Positions 1-6,324 of a DNA stretch of 6,430 nucleotides are shown in pieces. Position 1 is the first letter of the stretch; each line of letters starts with the position of its first letter. The notes beneath the pieces were generated by a model. It made no database searches. It was given only the letters and a program-made list of their open reading frames with translations, and was not told the DNA's origin. The position numbers and the translations under genes were made by a program. The DNA is taken from positions 1 to 6,430 of the forward strand of contig JAICIL010000262.1 of the NCBI GenBank assembly GCA_025924435.1, read 5' to 3'. This stretch comes from Chloroflexia bacterium (GTDB lineage Bacteria; Chloroflexota; Chloroflexia; Thermomicrobiales; JALYUS01).

Positions 1-244
1 CCGCGAGCGTGCGATCCATCCGCTCGGCGGGCGTTTCCGGCTCCGCGACCGCGCCGCCGCGCAGGTCGCGCAGCAGCGCGGCCATTTCCGCCGTCGTCTC
101 CGCGACGCCGCGCGCCGAGAAATCGGGCAGCGTCTCGTCGTGGTCGTGGACGCCGATGAACGTCGCGTTCACGGGCCGACGCCGGTAATACGCCGCGAAG
201 AAGGCGTCCAGCCACGCCGAGAATGGGCGGCGCGTCTCAGGCAT
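1..244 (-). CDS. DUF885 family protein, N-terminal part (cut by window edge)
   Basis: This leftward reading frame starts with ATG at 244-242 and runs off the left edge, leaving 81 codons visible. The protein begins MPETRRPFSAWLDAF. Residues 19-43 match, from memory, the conserved start of the DUF885 family: a YY pair, then PVNATFIG (24-31), GVHDHD (31-36) and LPDFS (39-43). DUF885 proteins are usually 500-600 residues long, so most of the gene lies outside. The family has been proposed to be hydrolytic, resembling metallopeptidases, but its substrate is not established, and no catalytic motif falls in the visible part. The ATG overlaps the stop of the upstream M20 gene by 8 bases and has no strong ribosome binding site of its own, which suggests translational coupling. 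Lying directly after an amidohydrolase fits a role in peptide or amide breakdown; this is inference from position. The family call rests on the short N-terminal signature only. Confidence 0.83.
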   Translation of the reverse strand, partial: MPETRRPFSAWLDAFFAAYYRRRPVNATFIGVHDHDETLPDFSARGVAETTAEMAALLRDLRGGAVAEPETPAERMDRTLA

Positions 245-1490
245 GGCCGCCCGCGTTGACCTTCGCCAATCCTTCGCGGATCGGCGCCATCGCGGCGGTG
301 TGCTCCCGCTTCGCCGCCGCGACGGCATCGGGGTCCGCCAGCAGGTCAATCGCCGTCATCGCCAGCGTCTTCGCGCCCGCGATCAAGGATTCGTGGCCCC
401 GCTCGGTCTGCGTCGCCGCCGCGACCTCGCGCGAGTGCCAGCCCGCCTCCTCGCCGCAGATGCCGAGGTACGCGTAGACGGCGGGTATTTCGTGGCTGAC
501 ATTGCCGAAATCGGTCGAGCCGCCGCCCTCGCGCGAGGGGCCGTCCCGCACATCCCGGCCAATCGCCTCCATGTTGGCGCGCATCACGCCGCCGAGCGCG
601 CGATTCGGCACATAACTCTGGTACGGTTTGATGTACTCCTTCCACTCCAGCCGCGCGCCAGTCGCGGTCGCCGCCCCCTCGGCGCAGGCGACGACGCGCC
701 GCTTCAACTCGGCGGCGTAGACGGGGTCGTACGAGCGGATGCGGAAGCGGCACGCGGCGTACGGCGGGATGACATTCGGCGCGCCGCCGCCGCTCGTCAC
801 GACGCCGTGGATGCGCGCCTCGGAGCGCACCTGCTGCCGCAACATGCCGACATTGTTGAAGGTCTGGATCACGGCATCGAGGGCGTTGATGCCGGTGTGC
901 GGGTTCGACGCGGCGTGCGCGGCCCGGCCGTGGAACATGAAGTCAATCCCGTAGGCGACCATCGAGGGCTTGAGGGCGATGTAATCCTCCGTCATCGGGT
1001 GGATCATGATCGCGGCGTCCACGCCATCGAAGTAACCCTGCTCCAGCACGGGAATCTTGCCGCCCGCGTTCGGGACGGCCGATTCCTCCGCCGGGGTGCC
1101 GAGGACGACGACCCGACCCGGCAGCAGCCCCTGCTGGCCGAGGCGCGCGAGGGCGATGCCCGCGCCGATCGCCGCGTTGGCGATAATGTTGTGCCCGCAG
1201 CCGTGGCCGACATCCGGGAGCGCGTCGTACTCCGCGATGATCGCGACCGTCGGGCCGTCCGGGTTGCCGCCGGGCAGCGTGGCGCGGAAGGCGGTATCCA
1301 GCCCCGCGATGCCCCGCTCCACCTCCGCGCCGAACTCCTCCAGCATCTCGGTCAGTTTCGCGGACGCCTGGTACTCCTGCAAGCCGAGTTCGGGGTTCTC
1401 CGCCATCCAGTCGCTGCACCCGATCAGCATGCGCGAGACCTGCTCGATCTCCCGCTGCGCCGCCTCTTTCAGTGCCGCCACGTCCGCCAT
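237..1490 (-). CDS. M20D family metallopeptidase / amidohydrolase (PM20D2/AbgB-like)
   Basis: This 417-residue protein is a complete zinc-dependent (dinuclear) amidohydrolase of peptidase family M20, subfamily D. The metal-site segment EYDALPDVGHGCGHN is at 87-101, with C98 and H100 as expected ligands in the M20D style. PAEE at 133-136 supplies the general-base and ligand glutamates, H164 lies in MIHP, and a late histidine (H352 or H366) completes the site. FHGRAAHAAS (186-195) begins the dimerisation or lid domain, and GGGSTDFGNVS is at 322-332. No signal peptide is visible, so it is cytoplasmic. The closest recognised groups are PM20D2, which hydrolyses beta-alanyl dipeptides in animals, and AbgB, which cleaves p-aminobenzoyl-glutamate. 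Which amide it cleaves here cannot be read from the sequence. The ATG is preceded by AAGGGAG with 6 bases of spacing. That site overlaps the end of the methyltransferase gene, whose stop lies 3 bases upstream, and the 3' end overlaps the DUF885 start. Confidence 0.95.
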   Translation of the reverse strand: MADVAALKEAAQREIEQVSRMLIGCSDWMAENPELGLQEYQASAKLTEMLEEFGAEVERGIAGLDTAFRATLPGGNPDGPTVAIIAEYDALPDVGHGCGHNIIANAAIGAGIALARLGQQGLLPGRVVVLGTPAEESAVPNAGGKIPVLEQGYFDGVDAAIMIHPMTEDYIALKPSMVAYGIDFMFHGRAAHAASNPHTGINALDAVIQTFNNVGMLRQQVRSEARIHGVVTSGGGAPNVIPPYAACRFRIRSYDPVYAAELKRRVVACAEGAATATGARLEWKEYIKPYQSYVPNRALGGVMRANMEAIGRDVRDGPSREGGGSTDFGNVSHEIPAVYAYLGICGEEAGWHSREVAAATQTERGHESLIAGAKTLAMTAIDLLADPDAVAAAKREHTAAMAPIREGLAKVNAGGHA

Positions 1491-1493
1491 CGC

Positions 1494-2153
1494 CTACTCC
1501 CTTTCGTCGCTCGCGCGCGGTTTGCGCGCCACTATCCAGAGGAACGTCGCCGGTCTGCCGAACTCCTCGTCCGTTTCGGCGCGGGCGCGCTCGATGACGA
1601 GGCCCGCCTCGCGCACCAGCCGCCGGTTTGTCGCCGCATCATACCCGCTGAAATACATCGGCGCGCCGTGCCAGTCGTCCTCCACGTCGCCGGTCGTGCC
1701 GCCATCGCTGAACGAGGCGACGAACAGGCCGCCCGGTCGGAGCCACGCCGCGATGTTCGACAGCAACCCGGCGTGCTCCTCGCGCGGGACGTGCGTGATC
1801 GCGTAGAACGCGCAGACGGCGTCGAAGGACGCGGGCGAGAAGGCGAGCGCCGTCATATCCCCGACGACGAATGCCGCGTTCGGTACATTCCGGCGGGCCA
1901 GCGCGACCTGACGCGGCGAGAGGTCAACGCCCGTCACGGCGAACCGGGCGGCGAGTCGCCGCGTCGTCGGGAGGCCCGCGCCGCAGCCCAGTTCGAGCAC
2001 GGCCGCACCGGCGGGTAGCGCTGCGAGCAGTAGTCGCGTATACCGCTCCCGCTCCGCGACCCGGACAGTCGCGGACCACGCGGCGTAGCGCTCGGCAATC
2101 GCGTCGTAGCCGCGCGCGACGATCGCCTTCGCATCGTCGGCGGGCGGGATCAC
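1494..2153 (-). CDS. Class I SAM-dependent methyltransferase
   Basis: This is a 219-residue cytoplasmic methyltransferase with a Rossmann-like fold. The SAM-binding motif I is LELGCGAG (53-60). The acidic strand-2 end is GVDLS (75-79), the adenine-contacting GDM is at 98-100, motif IV is in the segment FDAVCAFYAITHVPRE (110-125), and LRPGG (138-142) is the usual post-motif loop. The acceptor is unknown; the overall pattern is that of the generic Methyltransf_11/25 type acting on small molecules. I chose the GTG at 2153-2151, which overlaps the thioesterase stop as GTGA and has GGGAG just upstream. The open frame extends to an ATG at 2291, but that would add 46 arginine-rich residues lying entirely inside the thioesterase gene, without homology to the family. 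The protein then starts MIPPADDAKAIVARGYDAIA, typical of such enzymes. It is the second gene of the leftward operon. Confidence 0.9.
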   Translation of the reverse strand: MIPPADDAKAIVARGYDAIAERYAAWSATVRVAERERYTRLLLAALPAGAAVLELGCGAGLPTTRRLAARFAVTGVDLSPRQVALARRNVPNAAFVVGDMTALAFSPASFDAVCAFYAITHVPREEHAGLLSNIAAWLRPGGLFVASFSDGGTTGDVEDDWHGAPMYFSGYDAATNRRLVREAGLVIERARAETDEEFGRPATFLWIVARKPRASDERE

Positions 2154-2590
2154 ACGCGCTCCCACTCTTCGAGCCGCGCGATTGCCTCGCGGACGATGGC
2201 GGGCACGGGCCGTTTCGCCCTGTATGCCTGATCGAAATTGACGAACACGGCGGTGGCGCGGAAATAGGGATCGGGATCGCCCGCCTTCCACATCTCGAAG
2301 GCGAAGGTCAGGCTCGTCGTGCCGATCGCCGTGCAGCGGACACCGATCTCCACCAGATCATCGAGCAGGAACGAGCGCAGGTAGTCGAGTTCGGCGTGCA
2401 CCGTCGCCACATCGAAGATGTTCGCGTCCGCGAGGTCGTAGAGATGCAGGCCGAGGCCCGTGCGGAAATACTCGGCCTGTGCGATGTCCATGTACGAGAG
2501 GTAGCGCCCGTTGTAGACGATTCGCTGGCCGTCAATCTCGTCATACCGGACGCGAAGCGTGTGCACAAAATGGAAGTCGTCGCGCGCCAT
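2150..2590 (-). CDS. Acyl-CoA thioesterase, hotdog fold (YbgC/FadM, 4HBT type)
   Basis: This 146-residue protein has the length and layout of a single hotdog-domain acyl-CoA thioesterase, which hydrolyses acyl-CoA to free acid and CoA in the cytoplasm. The N-terminal signature is VRYDEID (14-20), with D20 at the catalytic aspartate position of YbgC-like enzymes. It continues IVYNGRYLSYMDIAQAEYFR (24-43), which covers the long helix. LDYLRSFLLDD near 88-98 and the TSLTFAFEMW strand near 112-121 follow the family pattern. The family usually has a glycine three residues after the catalytic aspartate (DxxGxVxN); here it is R23. The ATG at 2590-2588 has GAGGGAG upstream with about 6 bases of spacing. 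It is the first gene of the leftward cluster and divergent from the thiolase gene, so the two acyl-CoA enzymes may share control through the region between them. Chain-length preference cannot be inferred. Confidence 0.93.
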   Translation of the reverse strand: MARDDFHFVHTLRVRYDEIDGQRIVYNGRYLSYMDIAQAEYFRTGLGLHLYDLADANIFDVATVHAELDYLRSFLLDDLVEIGVRCTAIGTTSLTFAFEMWKAGDPDPYFRATAVFVNFDQAYRAKRPVPAIVREAIARLEEWERV

Positions 2591-2616
2591 CTCACTCTCC
2601 CTCTGGTCGAGAGGAG

Positions 2617-2679
2617 TGAGGACTGAGTGCTGAGGACTGAGCGGCGTTGCGTTACTCAGTCCTCAGTCCTTAGTCCTCA
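2617..2679. repeat. Imperfect inverted repeat (hairpin) of CTGAGGACT units
   Basis: The arms 2617-2641 and 2655-2679 are 25 bases each and match with 3 mismatches around a 13-base loop (2642-2654). The longest unbroken stretch is the loop-proximal 12 base pairs (CTGAGGACTGAG against CTCAGTCCTCAG). Each arm is itself made of repeated GAGGACTGAG-like units, so other pairings are possible. It lies between the divergent thioesterase and thiolase genes, on the thioesterase side. If the leftward promoter is upstream of it, it would be transcribed as part of that operon's leader. There is no T-run after the stem in either direction that would make it a standard terminator. Confidence 0.9.
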
Positions 2680-2695
2680 GCCCTTCCCCGACTGG

Positions 2696-2724
2696 GCGAC
2701 CAGTGTATCAGAAGGGAGTACAAT
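2696..2724 (+). promoter_or_regulatory. Putative sigma70-type promoter for thiolase
   Basis: TACAAT at 2719-2724 differs from the TATAAT -10 consensus at one base. Seventeen bases upstream, 2696-2701 reads GCGACC, a weak -35 that matches TTGACA at only three positions. Transcription would start near 2731, leaving a short leader before the ATG at 2757. The spacing and location are right but the -35 is poor, so this is a prediction. On the other strand, TGATACACT (2710-2702) could serve as an extended -10 for the leftward operon; it would overlap this -35 region. That call is weaker still. Confidence 0.42.
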
Positions 2725-2745
2725 AGCGGGAACGTGTTCGGCTAC

Positions 2746-2750
2746 GGAGG
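2746..2750 (+). promoter_or_regulatory. Ribosome binding site of thiolase
   Basis: GGAGG, a strong Shine-Dalgarno match, lies 6 bases before the ATG at 2757. It fixes the thiolase start, which also gives catalytic residue numbers one off those of the Zoogloea thiolase. Confidence 0.8.
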
Positions 2751-2756
2751 GATGAG

Positions 2757-3938
2757 ATGGAATCGGCAGTGATCGTCGCGGCGAAGCGGACCGCGATTGG
2801 CGCGTTCGGCAAAGCATTCAAGGACGTCCCGACGGCGACGCTCGGCGCGACCGCCGTGCGCGCGGCGCTGGCGGATGCGGGCATCGCACCCGGCGACGTG
2901 GACGATGTGGTGATCGGCTGCGTCGGCCAGATCGGGCAGGACGCCTACATCGCGCGGGCGGTCAGCCTCGGCGCGGGGCTGCCGATTGAGATACCGGCGT
3001 ACGCCGTCAACCGACTCTGCGGCTCCGGCGCGCAGGCAATCGGCAGCGCGGCGCAGGCGATCCTCGCGGGGGATGCGCGGATCGTCGTGGCGGGCGGCGT
3101 CGAGAAGATGAGCGGCTACCCGCTGCTCGCCGATGTGCGCTGGGGCACCCGCCTCGGCGACACGGCGCTGAAGGACGCCCTGACACTCGCCCTCTCCGAC
3201 CCGTTCTCCTGCCGCCACATGGGCACGACGGCGGAGAATATCGCCCGGCGCGACGGCGTGAACCGCGCCGATCAGGACGATTTCGCGGCCCTCAGCCAGC
3301 GGCGGACGGCGGCGGCGGTCGAGGCGGGCCGTTTCGATGCGGAGATCGTGCCCGTCACCGTCCCCGGCCCGAAGCGGACGACGGTGGAGGTGACGCGCGA
3401 CGAGCACCCGCGCCCGGAGACGACCGCCGAGACGCTGGCGAAACTGCCGGCTGTCTTCGAGAAGGAGGGCAGCGTCACCGCCGGGAACGCCGCCGGCATC
3501 AACGATGCGGGGAGCGCGACGGTGATGATGGCGGCCTCGGAAGCGGAGGCGCGGGGGATCGCCCCGCTCGCCCGCGTTGTCGGCTGGGCCGTCGTCGGCG
3601 TCGAGCCGGAGTACATGGGCATCGGCCCGGTGCCCGCCGTCCGCAAAGTGCTGGCGAAGACCGACCTGAGCTTGGACGACATCGCGCTGTTCGAACTGAA
3701 CGAGGCGTTCGCGGCGCAATCGCTCGCCTGCATCCGCGAACTCGGATTGGACATGGACATAGTGAACGTCAACGGCGGCGCGATCGCGCTCGGCCACCCG
3801 ATCGGCGCGACGGGCAACATCCTCGCCGTCAAACTGATCTCCGAACTGCGGCGGCGCGGCGAGCGATACGGCATCGTCACGGCATGTATCGGCGGCGGGC
3901 AGGGGATCGCGGTCGTCCTGGAGAACACCGCCGCATAA
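2757..3938 (+). CDS. Thiolase (acetyl-CoA C-acetyltransferase family)
   Basis: This 393-residue enzyme is a full-length cytoplasmic thiolase. It either joins two acetyl-CoA to acetoacetyl-CoA or, in reverse, cleaves 3-oxoacyl-CoA with CoA in fatty-acid or related acid breakdown. The nucleophile C88 is in NRLCGSGAQAI. The HMG segment is at 154-156 (SCRHMGTTAENIA), NEAFAAQ is at 315-321, and the active-site histidine H347 is in GGAIALGHPIGATG (340-353). The acid/base cysteine C377 is in TACIGGGQG. These positions are within one residue of C89, H348 and C378 of the Zoogloea ramigera enzyme, and length and motifs are complete. The substrate range (acetoacetyl-CoA only or longer 3-oxoacyl-CoA) is not decided by the sequence, so I give no symbol. 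No hydroxyacyl-CoA dehydrogenase or hydratase gene is adjacent. It is the first gene of a likely two-gene rightward unit and is divergent from the acyl-CoA thioesterase. Confidence 0.96.
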   Translation: MESAVIVAAKRTAIGAFGKAFKDVPTATLGATAVRAALADAGIAPGDVDDVVIGCVGQIGQDAYIARAVSLGAGLPIEIPAYAVNRLCGSGAQAIGSAAQAILAGDARIVVAGGVEKMSGYPLLADVRWGTRLGDTALKDALTLALSDPFSCRHMGTTAENIARRDGVNRADQDDFAALSQRRTAAAVEAGRFDAEIVPVTVPGPKRTTVEVTRDEHPRPETTAETLAKLPAVFEKEGSVTAGNAAGINDAGSATVMMAASEAEARGIAPLARVVGWAVVGVEPEYMGIGPVPAVRKVLAKTDLSLDDIALFELNEAFAAQSLACIRELGLDMDIVNVNGGAIALGHPIGATGNILAVKLISELRRRGERYGIVTACIGGGQGIAVVLENTAA

Positions 3939-3981
3939 CAGACGGCGATCATGCGTATATGCGGCATTGGCAGGCGTCGCA

Positions 3982-5298
3982 ATGAAAGGATTCGCATTCG
4001 TGGGCATCGAATATCACAAGCACGTTTTCGACAATGGCTTGCGCGTCTACATCACGCCGATGGATGCCGCGACCTCCGTGACGGTGGTGATCGGCGTCGG
4101 CGTCGGCGCGCGGTGGGAAGCGCCGGAGGTGAACGGCGTCGCCCACTTCGCGGAGCACATGTTCTTCAAGGGGACGGAGCGCCGCCCGACGACGCGCGAC
4201 ATTTCCAGCCTGATTGACGGCCTCGGCGGGCAGTTCAACGCCTTCACCTCCGAGGAGATGACCGCGTACTACACCCGCCTCGCCCCGGAGCATTACAAAG
4301 TCGGCCTCGACGTGCTGACGGACATGCTCTTCCACTCCAAATTCGATTCGGACGAGATCGAGCGCGAGAAGGGGACGATTATCCAGGAGATCCGCATGTA
4401 CGAGGACCAGCCGATGGCCCTCGCCCCCCGGACGTTTCAGGAGATGATGTACCCGAACCATCCGCTCGGCCGCCCGGTGCTCGGCACGGACGAGACGATC
4501 CAGGCGATGACGCGCGCGACCTTCACCGATTACATGGCGATGGCCTATCACACCGGCAGCATGGTCGTCTCCATCGCCGGGAAGGTGGACGAGGACGATG
4601 CGCTCGACGCCGTGCGGGAGTGGATGGCGCAACTCCCCGGCGGCGTCGCGCCCAAGCCGATCCCCGCGATTGATGTCCGGCCGGACGCGCGGGTCAAACT
4701 GTATACGAAGGACACCGGCCAGGCGCATCTCTGCCTCGGCGTGCCGAGCCTGCCGATCGGCGACCCGGACGAACCCGCGCTCAACGTCCTCAGCACCGTG
4801 CTCGGCGGCACGATGTCCTCCCGGCTCTTCATCGAGGTGCGCGAGAAGCAGGGCCTCTGCTACTACGTCGGCTCCTCGCCGGACCCGTACACGGACACCG
4901 GTTTGTACGTCGCGCGCGGCGGCATGGACCTCAACCGGATAGACCAGGCGCTCGTCTCGATCCGCAAGGAGATGCTCGGCATGGCCGCCGCGCCGATCAG
5001 CAACGAAGAACTCAGCATGGGCAAGGAAGGGTTGAAGGGGCGCATCCTGCTCGCGATGGAAGGCTCGGCGGGCGTGGCGATGGATGTCGTCCGGCAGGAA
5101 CTGCTGCGCGGTCGCGTGCGGACGCCGGACGAGCGCCGCGCCGAGGTGGACGCGGTCACGGCGGACGATGTCTACCGCGTCGCGAACGACCTCTTCACGC
5201 CGGAGCGCCTGCACCTCGCGATGTGCGGCCCATTCGATGACCCGACGCACTTCGAGTCGCTCGTGCTCGACGGCGAACCGGCGGTGGCGGCGGATTAA
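3982..5298 (+). CDS. M16 family zinc peptidase (processing-peptidase/insulinase-like)
   Basis: This is a 438-residue catalytic M16 protein, about the usual length of the M16B bacterial and mitochondrial processing-peptidase type. With ATG 3982 as residue 1, the inverted zinc motif HFAEH is at 55-59 (ligands H55 and H59, catalytic base E58). The third ligand E136 is in IIQEIRMYEDQP. The C-terminal half carries LGGTMSSRLF (274-283) followed by EVREKQGLCYY, the conserved substrate-binding Arg/Tyr region, so both domains are intact. There is no signal peptide or membrane segment, so the protein is probably cytoplasmic. The physiological substrate is not predictable. Starts: ATG 3982 has only a weak AGG upstream. 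GTG 4000 has AAAGGA 9 bases upstream and would give 432 residues with a family-like start just before YHKHVFDNGLRV, so it is at least as likely. A TTG at 3967 is less likely. It follows the thiolase by a short gap without a terminator, suggesting co-transcription without an obvious functional link. Confidence 0.95.
   Translation: MKGFAFVGIEYHKHVFDNGLRVYITPMDAATSVTVVIGVGVGARWEAPEVNGVAHFAEHMFFKGTERRPTTRDISSLIDGLGGQFNAFTSEEMTAYYTRLAPEHYKVGLDVLTDMLFHSKFDSDEIEREKGTIIQEIRMYEDQPMALAPRTFQEMMYPNHPLGRPVLGTDETIQAMTRATFTDYMAMAYHTGSMVVSIAGKVDEDDALDAVREWMAQLPGGVAPKPIPAIDVRPDARVKLYTKDTGQAHLCLGVPSLPIGDPDEPALNVLSTVLGGTMSSRLFIEVREKQGLCYYVGSSPDPYTDTGLYVARGGMDLNRIDQALVSIRKEMLGMAAAPISNEELSMGKEGLKGRILLAMEGSAGVAMDVVRQELLRGRVRTPDERRAEVDAVTADDVYRVANDLFTPERLHLAMCGPFDDPTHFESLVLDGEPAVAAD
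3985..3990 (+). promoter_or_regulatory. Shine-Dalgarno match that may set the M16 start at GTG 4000
   Basis: AAAGGA lies 9 bases before the in-frame GTG at 4000 and inside the coding frame if ATG 3982 is used. The same AAAGGA hexamer precedes the GTG start of the isomerase-like gene in this window, which raises the chance that GTG 4000 is the true start. Confidence 0.45.
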
Positions 5299-5311
5299 AG
5301 GACGATCGCAA

Positions 5312-5408
5312 AACCGCCAAGACGCCAAGGACGCCAAGAAGGGAACGAGAAGAACAGTATCTTATTCCTTCTCTTTTCTCTCCTGGCGTCCTTGGCGTCT
5401 TGGCGGTT
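5312..5408. repeat. CGCCAAG-type inverted repeat between convergent genes (copy 1)
   Basis: Two 25-base arms, 5312-5336 and 5384-5408, are perfect reverse complements. Each arm holds three CGCCAAG units spaced 8 and 9 bases apart. The inner 47 bases continue as a purine-rich tract (from 5337) facing a pyrimidine-rich tract (to 5383), so pairing extends imperfectly inward. The element fills most of the gap between the stop of the M16 gene (5298) and the stop of the leftward isomerase-like gene (5437). It may end transcription from both sides, but there is no clean T-run directly after the stem. A small non-autonomous mobile or REP-like repeat is the alternative, supported by the second copy at 6325. 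Confidence 0.92.
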
Positions 5409-5436
5409 CAACCTCTCCATATGCCGGTTTTTGCGC

Positions 5437-6294
5437 TCAGGCGATGAACGGCTCGAGATACCGCTGCGCGAGGATGAGGCCGCGCCGCGATTTCTCTTCC
5501 GAACCCTCGTAAATCGGGTCCTCGTGCTCGATGGAGACCGCGCCGTCGTAGCCGTGCTCGCAGAGCGCGGCGAGCACCTGCCGCCAGTTGACGACGCCAT
5601 ATCCGGGCAGCCGGTACCGCCACCAGCCGGACGTGCGCCGCCGCTCCGTGAAGATTTGGCCGAGCACGCCGTACTCATACAGGCCGTCGGCGATGATCTC
5701 GGTGTCCTTCGCATGCACATGATAGATGCGCGGCGCGAACTCGCGCAGGACGCGCATGTGATCAATGCCCATCCAGACGAAATGCGACGCATCGAAACAG
5801 AGGCCGAGGGCGGGGGAGTCGAAGGCGGCGAAGACGCGGCGGAACATCTCCGGCGAGTAGCAGAGATTGCGCCCCCAGCCGAACCACGGCTCCAGCGCGA
5901 GACGGATGCCGAATCGATCCGCCGCCGCAACCACCGGCCCCCACGTCGCGACGAAGCGGTCGAAGTTCTGCGCCAGCGTGATCGTCGGGTCCACATTGTT
6001 GAGCATGCCGAGGCAGACGGTGATCCCCTGCCGCGACGCCTGCTCGAAGTATTCGATCAGCGTGTGCACCGCACCATCGCGCACCCGGCGGTCCGGCGAG
6101 AAGATCTCGTTGGCCGTCGGCGCGGTGACGGTCGGCACGCCAACGCGGAGACCGGCGGCGGTCGCGACGTGCCCACCGTCCGGCAGCACCTTGTGCGTAT
6201 CCACGAAGGCGAAGCCGTGCTCCTTCGCCCAGGCGCACAGTTCCGGGTAGGAGACCTCGCGCAGATCGCGCGGAACGATGAAGCCGAGATGCAC
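5437..6294 (-). CDS. Sugar phosphate isomerase/epimerase-like TIM barrel protein
   Basis: This 285-residue protein belongs to the xylose isomerase-like TIM-barrel superfamily (AP endonuclease 2 domain), whose members isomerise or epimerise sugars and inositol derivatives with a divalent metal. Candidate metal ligands fall at strand ends in the expected order: E135 in LALEPWFGWG, D168 and H171 in LCFDASHFVW, H194 in YHVHAKDTEI (191-200), and E256 or E258 in VSIEHEDP. The segment WWRYRLPGYGVVNW (224-237) followed by a helix is typical of IolE/tagatose-epimerase relatives. There is no signal peptide, so it is cytoplasmic. The start is GTG 6294-6292, supported by AAAGGA 7 bases upstream. The gene stands alone and is convergent with the M16 gene. 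It is bracketed by two copies of a CGCCAAG inverted repeat. The exact sugar substrate cannot be named. Confidence 0.93.
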   Translation of the reverse strand: MHLGFIVPRDLREVSYPELCAWAKEHGFAFVDTHKVLPDGGHVATAAGLRVGVPTVTAPTANEIFSPDRRVRDGAVHTLIEYFEQASRQGITVCLGMLNNVDPTITLAQNFDRFVATWGPVVAAADRFGIRLALEPWFGWGRNLCYSPEMFRRVFAAFDSPALGLCFDASHFVWMGIDHMRVLREFAPRIYHVHAKDTEIIADGLYEYGVLGQIFTERRRTSGWWRYRLPGYGVVNWRQVLAALCEHGYDGAVSIEHEDPIYEGSEEKSRRGLILAQRYLEPFIA

Positions 6295-6301
6295 GCGGCC
6301 G

Positions 6302-6307
6302 TCCTTT
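6302..6307 (-). promoter_or_regulatory. Ribosome binding site of the isomerase-like gene
   Basis: On the minus strand AAAGGA lies 7 bases before the GTG start at 6294. It decides the choice of a GTG start, as no in-frame ATG fits the family N-terminus (MHLGF) better. Confidence 0.75.
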
Positions 6308-6324
6308 CTCCACTACCGGAGCAT

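Noticed and set aside
243..2018. Open frame of 591 codons on the plus strand opposite the amidohydrolase and methyltransferase genes
   Set aside because: It is arginine- and alanine-rich with no family motif and mirrors two clearly recognisable genes; long stop-free antisense frames are expected at this G+C content.
2154..2291. Longer methyltransferase start at ATG 2291
   Set aside because: The extra 46 residues are arginine-rich, lie inside the thioesterase gene and resemble no methyltransferase N-terminus; GTG 2153 gives a standard 4-base overlap.
2617..2679. Possible short CRISPR-like array from repeated GAGGACTGAG units
   Set aside because: Units are about 10 bases, directly adjacent or inverted, with no regular unique spacers and no cas gene nearby.
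2742..4007. Open frame of 421 codons on the minus strand opposite the thiolase gene
   Set aside because: Low-complexity Arg/Asp/Ala composition without motifs, fully opposite a catalytic thiolase.
3949..5337. Open frame of 462 codons on the minus strand opposite the M16 gene
   Set aside because: Arg/His-rich composition typical of a reverse-strand shadow; the plus strand carries an intact HxxEH peptidase.
5299..5436. Classical intrinsic terminator after the M16 gene
   Set aside because: A stable stem is present, but no run of T follows either side directly, so only a possible terminator role is noted under the repeat.
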